64,000 bases of DNA from Zygaena filipendulae (Eukaryota; Arthropoda; Insecta; Lepidoptera; Zygaenidae): NCBI GenBank assembly GCA_907165275.2, contig OU015664.1, forward strand, positions 4,240,001 through 4,304,000, given 5' to 3'. The translations under genes were made by a program, and so were the position numbers. Of this stretch, positions 1-11,200 are shown piece after piece (position 1 is the first letter of the stretch; each line of letters begins with the position of its first letter). The notes beneath the pieces were generated by a model. That model was not told the origin of the DNA. It did no database searches and worked only from the letters and a program-made list of their open reading frames with translations.

Positions 1-99
1 CAACAGGTAGACGCTTGAAATATTCACACAATATTTAGTTAAGTATAGGTATATTCACTTTAAAAATAAATAATTAAATTAAAATAAAACAAATATTTA

Positions 100-205
100 A
101 GGGGGGCTCCCATACAACAGACATGATTTTTTCCCCTTTTTATAGATAATGGTATACGGAACCCTTCGTGCGCGAGTCCGACTCGCACTTGTTATGTATG
201 ATATA
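100..205 (+). repeat. 3' end of an interspersed repeat with GGAACCCTTCGTG core
   Basis: The stretch reads GGTATACGGAACCCTTCGTG followed by CGAGTCCGACTCGCACTTG. I recall this as a dispersed lepidopteran repeat end whose opposite end begins AGGGTTCC and appears at about 53069. Its class is unknown to me and no termini or target duplication can be drawn here. Confidence rests on recall of the motif and on the related fragment in this window. Confidence 0.4.
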
Positions 206-1384
206 GGTTACAATTTTTTTTCCACTGCAGAAAGTTTGTAGTCTGCAATCTGCAGTAATAATGATTACTGATCAATTTTTACCACAAATACTGATAGGTA
301 CAAAAAATTTTCTACCGAGAAACTCTATTTAACATTGAAAACAGCAATCTTCTAAAAGGCAGGTGTGCACTGCTTGGGAACTCATAAAAATGTATCTTCA
401 AAGTACTTGCCGGTTACTGTCGATATAACAGTGCATGTTATACTCGACTTCAGAACTAAGTGCAGAGTGGCGGCACGTGCTATCTGCTGCTAAATGCGAA
501 CAACGTTTTAGGCGTATACGTAAAGCACCTGTGACCGTCGGCTGAGCTAAGTTTGAATGAGGGAAAAGTTTTAATCACTTTACTAGCCAGCAAGAACATT
601 TATGTAAAGACGAGCTCGATATTTAAGGCAGGCGTTATTGGAATACAGACCCGCGGGATCTCCGAAATTAATGCGGGTGAATCCGTGGGGAACTGATATA
701 ATTAATAAAAAGTGTTTTTAAATATTAAATGTCATTAAAATTTGCAGATTGGAAACGAAACCAAAAGAGCAGCAGCAGCAAAACTCGTCAACGACTACGG
801 AGATAAACTTTTAACGAGTACAACATTCAAAAGATCTCAACCACTCTCTGGAAAAGGAAAAAAATGAAATCCGATCCGAACTTGCATGCAAAAAAGGGCA
901 AGTAAAGAAAGTCTGATTAAAACAGTTATTGCTTCGCAAACAAACTTACTCCTGCGACCCTTTAGTTTTCTTCAAGTTCAATCAAAGAGAGCAAACAGCG
1001 TTTGTGGTCCAGGACGTGCGGGGGAGCCGGGGCAGAGGAGACAGGGGAGGGTAGGTGCACCGGCAGATGACTCACGCTGGGAGGTTAAAAATCAATAAGC
1101 CGGCTCGAGTTGGGAAAGCGTTCCAGTCCCCATATGCAGTGTGCGTTTTATGAGTTACTTTTAATTAGCAAATACATTTTAATAAATGCAAAATAGAAAA
1201 CAGTAAAAATAAAAAAAATATATAAATAGAATAATTGTAACTTTCAACAAAATTCTTGCAACGACGGCGAAAATTGATCTTATTGCTAATACCGAATATT
1301 ATTATGAATTTTTTTTTCTCTCTATCTGATCCAAATCTAAAAATGTATAAAAAATTTACAGTTTACGTTAGCGTAAAATTATTA
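206..1384. other. No gene supported; one small Helitron-like tail inside
   Basis: This AT-rich stretch holds a fragment of a Helitron-like 3' end at about 648-696 (GCGGGTGAATCCGTGGGG). It also holds a short GC-rich island at about 1000-1130 without recognisable coding content. Open frames here are short and lack splice context or similarity that I recognise. Confidence 0.5.
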
Positions 1385-1590
1385 TCTTTACTAATATTAT
1401 AAAGAGGAAAGATTTGATTTTTTGTTTGCTTGTTTGTTACGATTTAACTCAAAAACTACGAGACCAATTTCAAAAATTCTTTCACCATTAGAAAGCTACA
1501 TTATCCCTGAGTAACACAGGTTATATTGTAATATGGAATTCCCGCGGGAACTCTGAAATTATCGCGGGTGAAACCGCGCGGGACAGCTAG
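1385..1590 (+). mobile_element. Non-autonomous Helitron-like element (Lep1-like), full length
   Basis: The element starts TC, runs through the subterminal motif ACTAATATTATA and a CCCGCGGGAA hairpin region, and ends GGGACAGCTAG. The base before it is A and the base after it is T, as expected for Helitron insertion between A and T without target duplication. It has no coding capacity at about 206 bp. It is the same subfamily as the copy at 53169-53373: both share the ACTCAAAAACTA and TATCCCTGAGTAAC blocks. The Lep1 name is from general knowledge and was not tested. Confidence 0.75.
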
Positions 1591-2459
1591 TCATTTTATA
1601 TTTTCTTTACATAATAATTTTGCGCTGATTGCAACCCACAATATGCCTCATGCACATGGCGTGCATTATAATAATACTTAATAAGTGTTCCGGAAATGCC
1701 GGGGGGCCGGTCGGGAACGCAAACGATCGGAACGAATTCAAATTGCACTGGACAAGCAGGGGTGGACATTGAAGTGACGTCCGATTTGTTGGTCTTTTGA
1801 ACTTATTGTTTTTCACTAATTGCTAGCTCTACTCATATTTTTCTTTGTTTTATAGAGCTTAGATCGTGCTTATGATTAGTTTTTTTTTTATTTATCACAG
1901 AATAGTTTTTTTTATTATTATTACATAGCAGTAGTTTTTAAATACATAAATAAATAATGTAGGTAGTGTTATGATTGTAAGTGTTATGAACATTTTCAAT
2001 TGGTGGAAAAAAGAATTTCGCCTAAAATAAATTTGTTTCTGTTACGACGAATAAAAATGGTGTACCTACCTACCTAATGTACTGTAACACCTTTTATATA
2101 TACACATTGTTTAATAATATGATCATTTAGAAAATGTACTGATTGGATTTTACCGAAACCACTTTTGTACGTATTTATAGAAATTAACAAGTTACTTAGT
2201 TACAAGTACCTACGGTAGCTTTAGTTTTTGTCGCCAAACTAAGAAGTCGTTAAGCACGTGACGTTTATGTTCCACAAAGGGCAGTTAACTTTGGGTCGAG
2301 CGGGCTCGCTTGAGGGTTAATCGTATCGCCGATGAGACGGTAAGTGCTGCGTAATGAATATTAGTACAGTTTTCGGGTTCTCTGTCTCATCCTCACATCG
2401 TCCGTATATTTTTGTACAAATTGTTAGTGCAACAATTATTTCTAGGTATTAGGTATAAA
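1591..2459. other. Non-coding tract, nothing recognised
   Basis: AT-rich sequence with scattered stops on both strands. A slightly GC-richer patch at 2265-2350 has no recognisable coding or RNA feature. Confidence 0.5.
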
Positions 2460-2690
2460 ATGGACGGAGATAAGCAATAACATGTTAACCCACAAAATGA
2501 AGTTATTTATACAGAACGATTTATTGAGAATTACAGAGCGTTTTTTAACTTTTACCTTATTACATTGTTTAAATATGTAACAAAATGTTAAACATAAAAA
2601 AATTGACACAAAATGGCGCTATGATTGACACGATTTACTCAAAATTTCTCCAGTGTGGGTTAACACATTATTGCTTATCTATGTCCAAAT
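2460..2690. mobile_element. MITE with ~34-bp terminal inverted repeats
   Basis: The left end (TGGACGGAGATAAGCAATAA, then GTTAACCCACA) matches the reverse complement of the right end (TGTGGGTTAAC, then TTATTGCTTATCTATGTCCA). The interior is AT-rich and has no ORF. Total size is about 230 bp. I could not settle a target site duplication, so the superfamily is open. Confidence 0.7.
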
Positions 2691-3204
2691 ATAATTTATC
2701 TGTTTTAGCAAAACGATATTTTAAAGGTCTGGAAGATCCTACCTAGATGTATAAATATGTATAGGTACATGAAACAGCGACGGCGGTCGTATTTCACAAA
2801 TAAAGTCACCGCCCACGACAATATTTTCACCGGGAGTTCGGTAGGGTTTCAAGTATTCACAATGCGAGGCCCGCAATTGACTGCGAAGCATTACACCTCT
2901 AGTGTGCTCTCGCCGCCCGTCCCTGAGTGCATCCCGAGTGCAGCCGACGGGCGACGTGCTCTACACGCAAAATATTGTGCTGCTTGTGGAACATCATTCG
3001 GACTGGCAAGAAACAATGGAGCTGCCACATAAAGTGATTGTTGCTTTCGAAAAGTGAAACGCATTTTTTTTTTTTTTTCCCGAAATTATTACTGGCGTGT
3101 ATTTAGGTCAGGAGACACTTAAAAAAAAAAAACTTAATGACAGCAACTTAGCAACTTTGTATATGAATTTGATGCTGGCCTTTTTATGTTATAGTGTAAC
3201 TCGA
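2691..3204. other. Tract with one unassigned open frame
   Basis: A plus-strand frame runs to a stop at 3032 (in-frame ATG near 2862) and is richer in GC than its surroundings. I recognise no domain, and no convincing splice sites flank it, so it is recorded as unassigned rather than as a gene. A long T run follows at about 3066. Confidence 0.3.
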
Positions 3205-3440
3205 AGTTTAACCGCCGTACTCAGAGTCGACTTTAATGATTACTTAGTTAAGTACCTATACATTTTAAAACAAAACTGCCGCAATCAGAGACGTTCAGTA
3301 AATTAATGTTAATTGGCATTTAATGAGATGTAACTTAATTAGTTAAATGCCAATTAAAATTAATTTATTAAACTTGTCTGATTGCGGCAGTTTTGTTTTA
3401 GAAATCTATACTTAACTCTGAGTGCGGCGGTAAGTTAAAT
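3205..3440. mobile_element. Foldback MITE with long imperfect inverted arms
   Basis: The left arm contains TTAACCGCCGTACTCAGAGT and AAAACAAAACTGCCGCAATC, and TTAATTGGCATTTA near the centre. The right arm carries the reverse complements in reverse order. The arms are about 100 bp around a short loop near 3330. The left arm has an extra ~20 bp (3228-3247) absent from the right. No coding capacity. Confidence 0.75.
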
Positions 3441-4509
3441 CGAATAAAATTCGTTTGCGCAGAAAGGTAAAGTACAAACCAAAACAACGAAAACAAATAT
3501 ACGAAAATACTTAGCGCAGGTAATTTACAGGTTGCTAGTACGTACTGTAGCGTAGACAAATTTTTATAAAAGAGAACTCAAATACCACGCACAAGCTTTA
3601 TTTGTCTAACATGTTAGGCGTCAATAAAAATTTATGCTAAAGGGAAAAAATAGTTTCCTCCATCAATGTGCAAATAGAACGTTGAAGGAGCCACCCTCTC
3701 CGACCGCGCGTAAAAGGTCCATTGACGCATCCGCAAATTTAATTTCACGACGCGAATTGAAAAATATAACGTTGCATGTAACATTACTCCGGTTCCATTC
3801 AGATGGTAAAGGAAGCAAAATAGACGGAAGTTGTATTCTCAGATCCGACAAGTTGCGCACTGAATACCTATGAAAGCTTTGTAAATAAACGTCTAAATTT
3901 AATTTAGAGTACAGAATGTCATAGTATAATACTCTATTACTCTAAATACGTAAATTCCATGCATATTCATTCGCTAAAGCATAATAATACAGTATGCGAT
4001 GCAAATTTGTACCTATTGGCCGTACTGTGAGAACTAGAAAACACGAATAAAGTTGGAGGAAGTTCAAGAGAACTAGAAACAGGAACGCAGTACGGTTCAT
4101 TAGTCTGCAGTTCCAAACGGAAAAAGTTTCTACAGGAGTCCCGATTGGAAAGTTTGAAACTATTACTACCCCGGGCGGAATGCAAAGGCACGGCTACCCC
4201 TATCATAGATTAGGTCTAGCAAAGGATTTTACAGATCCTTGAGGAGTTAGAGTTGAAAAAGAAAGTGAACTTAAAAAACGGAACAGTAAATGTTTTAATT
4301 CAATCACACAGTATAAACACATTTGAATGAGAGAAGGTATAAATTAAGTTGCGAGTATTAAATAATCACCTTTGTTGTTCTTAAAAAGTTAAGATTTTTT
4401 TTGGACTGGGTTACGGTAAGGTAGAGTTAGGGTAGCATTACAAAAACAAAGTTGTTGTGGTTGGCAAAGATCAATACTTCAGATATGTAAATATGAAAGC
4501 TTCCCTTAC
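3441..4509. other. Probable intron of the minus-strand gene
   Basis: This lies downstream, on the minus strand, of the splice donor of the exon at 4510-4843. Overlapping open frames on both strands at 3634-3873 and 3967-4206 show no recognisable domain and no matching splice signals. I treat the tract as intronic or non-coding. Confidence 0.4.
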
Positions 4510-4843
4510 CTGACTCAAGCTGTCTCCAAGACTACCGTCCGTGTCGACTGGTCGGAAGAGTTGGCTGTGTTCTTTTATCGACAGGTCCCGCGTTCGATGT
4601 TTATTCTCTTGCGCTTCTCTCATAGCTTTGCTCTGTAGTCTTTCGAAGAATTCTCTCGGTTTCAGCGGTGGAGGTTCGTCATCAGGTGGCGGCGGTGGGG
4701 GCGGGGGAAGCCTGTTGCGGGGGGAGCTGCGCAGGAGTGACCGCTCCTCGTCCTCCGTGGAGCGCTCATCGTGCTCCGAGTCAGAGCTGCGACTGTCACG
4801 TCTCCTCACCCCTTGCAGGTGCGGCTCGAGGAAGGTCGCATTT
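4510..4843 (-). CDS. Internal coding exon of an unrecognised Pro- and Ser/Arg-rich protein
   Basis: On the minus strand a pyrimidine-containing acceptor (TTGCTTACAG) precedes the exon at 4843, and the donor CAG|GTAAGG follows it at 4510. That gives a 334-nt exon, so it is not frame-neutral. One frame is open throughout, for about 111 codons. It reads an N-terminal hydrophobic start (ATFLEPHLQG), then an RRRDSRSSDSEHDERS charged tract, then EDEERSLLRSSPRNR, a run of eight prolines, DDEPPPLKPREFFERLQSKA, and a charged tail ending DGSLGDSLSQ. No stop interrupts it, and composition and codon use differ sharply from the AT-rich flanks. It resembles a disordered cytoplasmic or linker segment that could bind SH3, WW or EVH1 domains through the Pro run; that role is inference. 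I do not recognise the family. Other exons are probably outside the window or too short to find by eye. Confidence 0.75.
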
Positions 4844-5586
4844 CTGTAAGCAATGAGAGCGAATTTGTATTATTTTTTTCGTTTAACACAGATATTGGCT
4901 TATATTCTAAGGCGATATCAGACGGTTATTTTTGTTTATTTATATTTTTCATTCGGCATCATTCACTCTAAATTAAACACGAAATGAAAAATGTCGAATG
5001 AATGAATTAATAATGAAATCACCAATAAAACTAGTATGTAACACTAATAGTTACAATATTTATGTAGCATAGCCTGTCAGGACTCTCAAATCTAAAGTAA
5101 GAACAAGTGCAAAATGTAGAAGGCAAAAAAGTCACTGTCACGAAATCAATATTATGCACAATACACAATACAATCAATCAAGTTCGACCGTGACAACTTA
5201 TTCCACATGTTTCAATTGCAGGCTTTCACGTTTATTTTAATATTGTGTGGATGTGTTGTTTGTTGTCTAGTCTATTGCTCGTTAGCACCACCCGCGTAGG
5301 CGCGTAAATCCACGTCTGTGTGTTGCTATCACAACCGTCCACCGCACGTGGGGCCCAGCTGACCAGACTAGAGGGACATTAACTAAGATTTATTCCCCGA
5401 CCACACCAGCCTGTGGGTACGAGTATTAATTAAAAACCTCTACACGCCGCTAGTTTGCGAACGCAGCAAATGCGTTCGACATTCTTTTCCAAGATTGCTT
5501 TTGTATCCGCACTTCGTGTTTAGTTTCGTATTTACTCTACGTACTTCAGTAATCGGTTCAAGACTCACAATTAGAGTAACCTTAAC
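4844..5586. other. Intron or upstream region of the minus-strand gene
   Basis: Beyond the acceptor at 4844 there is AT-rich sequence with a GC-richer patch at 5280-5420. No further exon could be supported. Confidence 0.4.
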
Positions 5587-5642
5587 TTTCATGGCCCAAT
5601 ACCCTAACTTGTAAGTACAAGTTAGGGTATTGGGCCATGAAA
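5587..5642. repeat. Perfect 27-bp-stem palindrome with 2-nt loop
   Basis: The 27 bases at 5587-5613 (starting TTTCATGGCCCAATACCC) are exactly repeated as their reverse complement at 5616-5642, separated only by AG. There is no mismatch. No target duplication was found immediately outside the stem. It could be the relic of a foldback element or a recent template-switch event. Confidence 0.9.
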
Positions 5643-6975
5643 ATTTATTAATCTACAAACTAGAGTTTTTTCCGTACTGTACCTATTACAAGAAAAATAA
5701 TGTCTGTCTGTATCATTGAAGAATATGTAGGTACTGACGGTCTGTGAGGGTATCTTGGTTTTCCGTTCGTCTTCTATTTACTCTTCACCCGATTACCATG
5801 AATCTTCTTTCTGAATAAAACGCATTACAAGCATTGTTTACACCTTAACGCATAAGATGAAAAAAAAAGATTGTTTTTCTTATAAATGAATGTACTTACA
5901 TCAAAACTAAAAAAATCCCAAATAACAACAAAGTAACAACAATATGATCTCGTTTACCTACTATAATATTATAATCTCTCTAATTTTAATCAGGATCTTA
6001 AACGAGCGTACATATGTATATACGCACCTAACTACCTACTATAGATTTAATAGGTAGAATATTTATAATAATAGTAAAGTTAATGGTTGTTAGGTAATTT
6101 TTTTTAACTGCAGACACGTTTTATTTATTATTTACAAAAATAACATAAAATTGAAATTTCTTGCATTATAGAACTTCATTATATTATTTCATATTATATT
6201 ATTTCATAATAACATAAAATTAATACGTATCTATCTCATGTTTGTAAAAAGCAAATAAAATCTAAAATTGAAATAATTCCAGAACATTAACAACAAGTGG
6301 ACCGTTATGTGTTCTTCGAAATGGAAAGTGTCACGTATGTTAGCTGTGAAGAATCGGTTTAATAACGCATGTCCAAAATGAATGGTGACACTCGATTTGT
6401 CAGAGACGAGTAGCTAGTGATCAGTGGACCTGTCAGGATGCGACGATGCAAATGTCCTATTTATATTCTTCTGCTCTAGCTGGTGTCCCCACAGTTTCAC
6501 AAGTGTCAGTTTTAAAATTCCCACAGGAACTCTTTACATAATCATGTAAGTACTCTATCTCCAATTCTAAGAGCTAAATATTACTATATACCTACACCAA
6601 ATAGCTGTTCTCACCGCGGATGTAAATTATCGATTTTAAATGCTTTTAAAAAAAATCGGCATATTATGGATTGATGTGACAATGTGTAAGCTATCATATT
6701 ATAAACTTTTTAACATTAGTTTCCAAAATAAACTAAAATAAATGAATTTACACTTCTGTAAAAAAAGGTACTGCTTATATAAATTACTTAATAGGAAAAG
6801 AATCATAAATTCAGAATCCTATGAAGAAATCCATGGATTTCTTATCTATTCTTATGAAGAAATCAATGTTAATACATGAATTTCTTTTACATTACATTTA
6901 CATTACATTGTGCACCTAACCCGCTTCTTGTTTCCATCTACAGTTCTCTGTCACCTTAAGGTTGCCTTGAAAATA
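5643..6975. other. Non-coding tract, nothing recognised
   Basis: AT-rich sequence with only short random frames. A small direct repeat of ATTACATTTACATT type lies near 6890-6910, and an ATGAAGAAATC motif is repeated near 6820-6865. Confidence 0.5.
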
Positions 6976-7090
6976 TTAGGTCTAGCAATAAAGCCGCCTT
7001 TTGCTCTGTCCTTTGTTTTAATTTGTTACGTCCTTGATTTACTGTTCCTTTTTGGAGCAATAAAGTATAATTGAATTTGAATTTGAAAAT
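6976..7090 (+). mobile_element. LINE 3'-end fragment (GAATTTGAATTTGAA tail)
   Basis: The segment runs TCTAGCAATAAAGCCGCC to GGAGCAATAAAGTATAATTG and ends in a GAATTTGAATTTGAA repeat, the kind of short-repeat tail common on lepidopteran Jockey-group LINEs. It is 5'-truncated to about 115 bp and non-coding. The identical fragment opens the second duplicate at 13197. Confidence 0.55.
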
Positions 7091-7826
7091 AAGACTGTAT
7101 AATATAGGGTCTGAAAAAAATTGCAAACATACATTTATATCTATTTTATTGAAATCGGTTAAGATAATGTGGCACAGACATTAATTCAAGGCAAAAAAAT
7201 TGGCATTCAAGGTTTGCTCAAACGAAGGTAGAATAATTAACCTCTTTTCGATCGATTAAATCTTTACCTACTTCAGATCATTAAGTTCAAGTAGCGAAAT
7301 TACAGAGGAATGGTTTGAGTATTTTATTTATTTTATTTTAATAAAAAAAAAAAAACAAAATTTCTGCAAACCTAAAGTAACCTAAGTACTGCATGGAGAC
7401 AACGAACTGCAACTCACTAACAAGAGAGATTAACCCTTATGGTGTGAAGTGTAAAGTTATAATTCCTAAACAGATACCTACTGCTATAGATAGAGGTTAT
7501 ATTCGACCCAATATTGGAAGAAAATAAATCAAAGGTGATAATCTTTTTTTAACCATCGACCGTCCGATGTTCACAGGAGAATAACAAATCGGCATCACAT
7601 CGGATGTCACCCCCCATTTCCCCTCCGGTCATTACAGGGATGATGGCCAGAGTAATTAATTAAAATACCATAACCAACGGCTGCATATAACGCGTGCTGG
7701 CGAAAACCTTCATTTGTTTTAATCTGGTGTCGTATTGCTATAACATACCTATAGACCTATATATGAAGATGAACATAATTTAGGATTGTACCTATTACAA
7801 ACAGCGAAGCTTCGAGATAAAGATAA

Positions 7827-7830
7827 ATAA
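7827..7830. repeat. Target site duplication (left copy, ATAA)
   Basis: ATAA precedes the left LTR, and ATAA follows the right LTR at 11754-11757. The uninterrupted paralogous site at about 14045-14060 reads GATAAATAATTAAAGG with a single ATAA, which confirms a 4-bp duplication. Confidence 0.9.
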
Positions 7831-8250
7831 TGTTACGTGCTAGGGTTCTTTATTCGGAGATTAACACTAACTTTACAAAAACACTAGGTCTAGGGTTCCT
7901 AGGTATAGGTATCGCAACACTGAAACACTAAACGACTGATCTCGAAGTCCAATAGTCTCGCCAAGGTCGCAGGTAGTCGCAGGTATCGCTCAAGATTCAC
8001 TCGTAGTTATCGCTTCGAAAGCTCAAACTGAACTGCCCGTCCGGTTCGGTTGCGCCGTTTATATACCCAACCGAACGGGGCTCTAGAATGTTCGAGTCCG
8101 ATGTGTTTTACTAGCCACTCGGCCGAACGTTTCTAGAATAGAACTTCTATCGAATTCGCTACTCCAATGTGTTTGCTTTACATTGCGTGTTTTGTATGCA
8201 TTGCGCGTTTTGCATACATTGCGCGCTATTAATCTAGCTCGACCGCGACA
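7831..8250 (-). repeat. Left LTR (3' LTR of the element)
   Basis: A 420-bp repeat, TGTTACGTGC to GACCGCGACA as written on the plus strand, that appears identical to 11334-11753. In transcript sense it holds a TATATAAA box at 8058-8065 and AATAAA at 7849-7854, close to the LTR end. It also has two and a half 18-bp tandem units (CATTGCGTGTTTTGTATG type) at 8181-8226 in the upstream U3 part. Confidence 0.93.
8082..8147 (-). promoter_or_regulatory. Heat-shock-element-like motifs in the LTR U3
   Basis: TCTAGAATGTTCGAG at 8082-8096 contains adjacent inverted aGAAt and gTTCg units flanked by partial units. It sits about 20 bp upstream of the TATA box in transcript sense. A second cluster at 8125-8147 has TTCTAGAA followed by AGAACTTC. 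The same motifs recur in the other LTR (about 11585-11650). Heat-shock factor binds arrays of inverted nGAAn units; whether it binds here is inference. Confidence 0.5.
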
Positions 8251-8261
8251 CTGCCCCCTTC
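8251..8261 (-). other. Polypurine tract
   Basis: GAAGGGGGCAG on the minus strand lies between the ORF stop codon (TAA, 8262-8264) and the 3' LTR. This is the expected place for the plus-strand DNA primer of an LTR element. Confidence 0.85.
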
Positions 8262-11200
8262 TTAGAGATGCTCGTCCCGAGCGTCATTATTGCTGCCTTG
8301 ATAACGTGCTAAGCGGTCGATGTGTACTATTTTGAAAGCTCCCCTTGGTTGACGTTGAATCCGATACGTCACGTCATTCATCCGGGTAACAACCTTGTAC
8401 GGGCCTTCCCATCGAGTCTGTAATTTCGGAGATTTTCCCTTTCGACGGATAGGATTGTGTAGCCATACAAGTGATCCCTCCTCAAAACCACTTGTATTCG
8501 CCCTCCGGTCATATCTCGTCTTCATGTTCTCGCTTGACTGCAAACCATGCTCTCGAACCAAAGCATAGACGTCCTGCATCTTCTCCCGTAGATCGGAGAC
8601 GTAGTCCTGCATCGATTGGGGGTCATCTGGAGGTCCGCCTGTAAGTAAATCCACTGGTAGCCGTAGTTCTCTACCGAAATTCACATACGCTGGGGTCGCC
8701 TTCGTGCTCTCATGCTCAGACGTTCTGTAGGCGAGTAGGAACAGCGGTATGAATTTGTCCCAATCCCTCTGGTGTTTATCAACCAGTTTCGCCAAATTCC
8801 TCTCTAGCGTCTGGTTAAACCTCTCCACCATGCCGTCGGACTGAGGGTGATATGGCGTGGTCCTCGTCTTGTGCATTCCCAAGATTTTGCACATTTCCTG
8901 GAATAGCTGGGATTCGAAGTTCCTTCCTTGATCTGAGTGGATTTCCAAGGGTACACCGAATCGACATATCACTTCCTCAACCAACTTTGAGGCTACTGTC
9001 GCGGCTTCCTGATTAGGTATGGCGAACACTTCCGGCCACTTGGTGAAATAATCCATGACGACCAAGAAGTACTTGTTCCCTGACTCGGTCACCGGAAAAG
9101 GTCCAGCCACGTCAACAGCAATTCTTTCCCAGGGTGCACCAACATTATAGAGTTGGAGGTTTCCGCGGGTCCTAGTTGACGGACCTTTGACTGCAGCACA
9201 AGTGGTACATTTGCGGCACCATTCCTGCACATCCTCTCGACAATGAAGCCAGTAGAACCTTTCCCTTACTTTTGTTAATGTTCTCTTCACGCCAAGATGT
9301 CCACCTGAAACCCCATCATGTATTTCACGAAGAACATCTTTCACCCTGGTCCTTGGAACAACTAACTGAAGATGGAACTCTCTGCCGTTAGGTTCCTCCC
9401 ATTTTCGGTAAAGTATTCCATTCTGCAGAACAAAGCTGTCCCATTGGGCCCAATAGGCTTTAGTGATAGGGCTAGTGGGCGCGACCTCAACCCATTTTGG
9501 TTTGTCCGCACTACGTTTTTTCCAAGCCACGATGAGTCGAACGTCTTCATCATCTTCCTGAGCTTCTCTCATGGCCTCATCTTGCCACAGTCCCGGAGGA
9601 CTCGTTCTCGTAAGCTTAACAGCCAGTTCTTTCGACTCCTGTTTGACACAATGCTTACAGTCTTCCGGGCATGGCCTTCTTGAGAGGGCTTCAGCGTTGC
9701 CATGGGCCTTCCCACTACGCACCTGTGCGATGACCGTTGCTGGGGCTTTTTTCACACCAGCCAGTACCTGTCCTTTAGTCCTGGCTGTCACACCTTTTCC
9801 CTGATTCCCGACAGGGGACAGAGTCTCCTGCCTCTTTGTCAGGTCATCAACTTGTTTCTGCAGCTTAAGGATTTTTTCTGTCACCTCGTTCTTCTTCGGG
9901 CAGGAGAACTGCATGTGGCCTCGTTCACCGCATTTGTAGCACATGAATCCAGTCTTCTTTAAGGGGGCCTTGATTGCTTTAACTTCCTCAGTGACCTCTC
10001 GCAGCTTATGTGCACGCACATCACGCCGTACTGCCTCAACTTCCAATGCATGTGCTAGGGCATCCTTTAGCGAGGCATGATGACGAAGCCCCACTGCAGC
10101 CCTTATCTCCATGTCGCGGATGCCATCGACGAAGGCTTGCAGAATGTTTGCGTCCACCATCTTGGTGTCAGCCGTCGGGTGCGCTTTGCGGACAAGCTTC
10201 TCAACCTCCAGTGCCCACTGTTGTAGTCCTTCTCCTGGATGCTGGACTCGATCTCGTAACTGGGCCCGGAACACGTGTTCAAGATGACGCTCCCCATATC
10301 TGGATTCAAGGGCCTCCATCAGTTCCTTGAAGCCACTTCCTGAGCTAGGCAGTGCCTCTAAGACAGACAAAGCCGAGCCCCTGAGCGCCACAGTGAGAGC
10401 TGTCAGGCTCTGCTCATCCGTCCACCCATTAGCAGTAGCGACGGTCTGGAACTGCTGCCGGTACGCGGGCCAAGACGTAGTTCCGTCGTAAGGTGGCACC
10501 TTCACTCTTGGTCCCTGGACTACGGTGACGGCTCCACTTGATGTGATTCCTACAGTTTTAAGTCGCAACACTTCTTTTTGTAGTCCAGAGAAGCCAGTCT
10601 CCAATCCCGTGACTCGCTCCTCTACTACATTTTTCAGTCCATTAAGACCGGTTTCCAACACTGTGACACGCCCTTCTACTGAATCTACGTCTTCACGGAG
10701 TTGCTTCACCACATTGCTGACCTTATCAACGGCAGTCAAAACTGATTGGAGATGTAGTTCAGCGCGCTTCATTTGATCTTCATGCATAACGCGTAGATTT
10801 CGTTGTTGTTCTTCACGCATGACGTGCAGATTTCGTTCTTGTTCTTTACGTATGAGGTTCAGATTTTCGGCGCGCTCCTTTTGCTCTTCACGCATCTGTT
10901 GCATTCCCTTATTAATGCTTGCCATCATTTCCACCAAGCTACATATATCTAAAGCGGGTGCATCCGCTGCTCGCATAGTTGTAGCCTGGACGTGGCTGGT
11001 GGGCGTGGCCAGATGGGCGGAGCTAGTGGTAGGCGTGACCAAGTGGGCGGAGCCAAGGGGCGTGGCCTGTGACCCGGTGGGCGGAGTCTCAGTGGTGGGC
11101 GGGGCCAAGTGGACGGGGCCAGTGGGTGTGGTCAGGTTGGTGGGCGTGGCGTCGGTAGTGGGCGGGGCCTGGTGGGTGGGGCCAGTAGGTGGAGCCCGAT

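Noticed and set aside
2757..3032. 91-codon plus-strand frame as an exon
   Set aside because: It is GC-richer than its flanks, but no splice sites, domain or start context could be supported.
4541..4856. Plus-strand frames opposite the exon
   Set aside because: They are antisense shadows of the minus-strand exon, whose splice sites fit only the minus strand.
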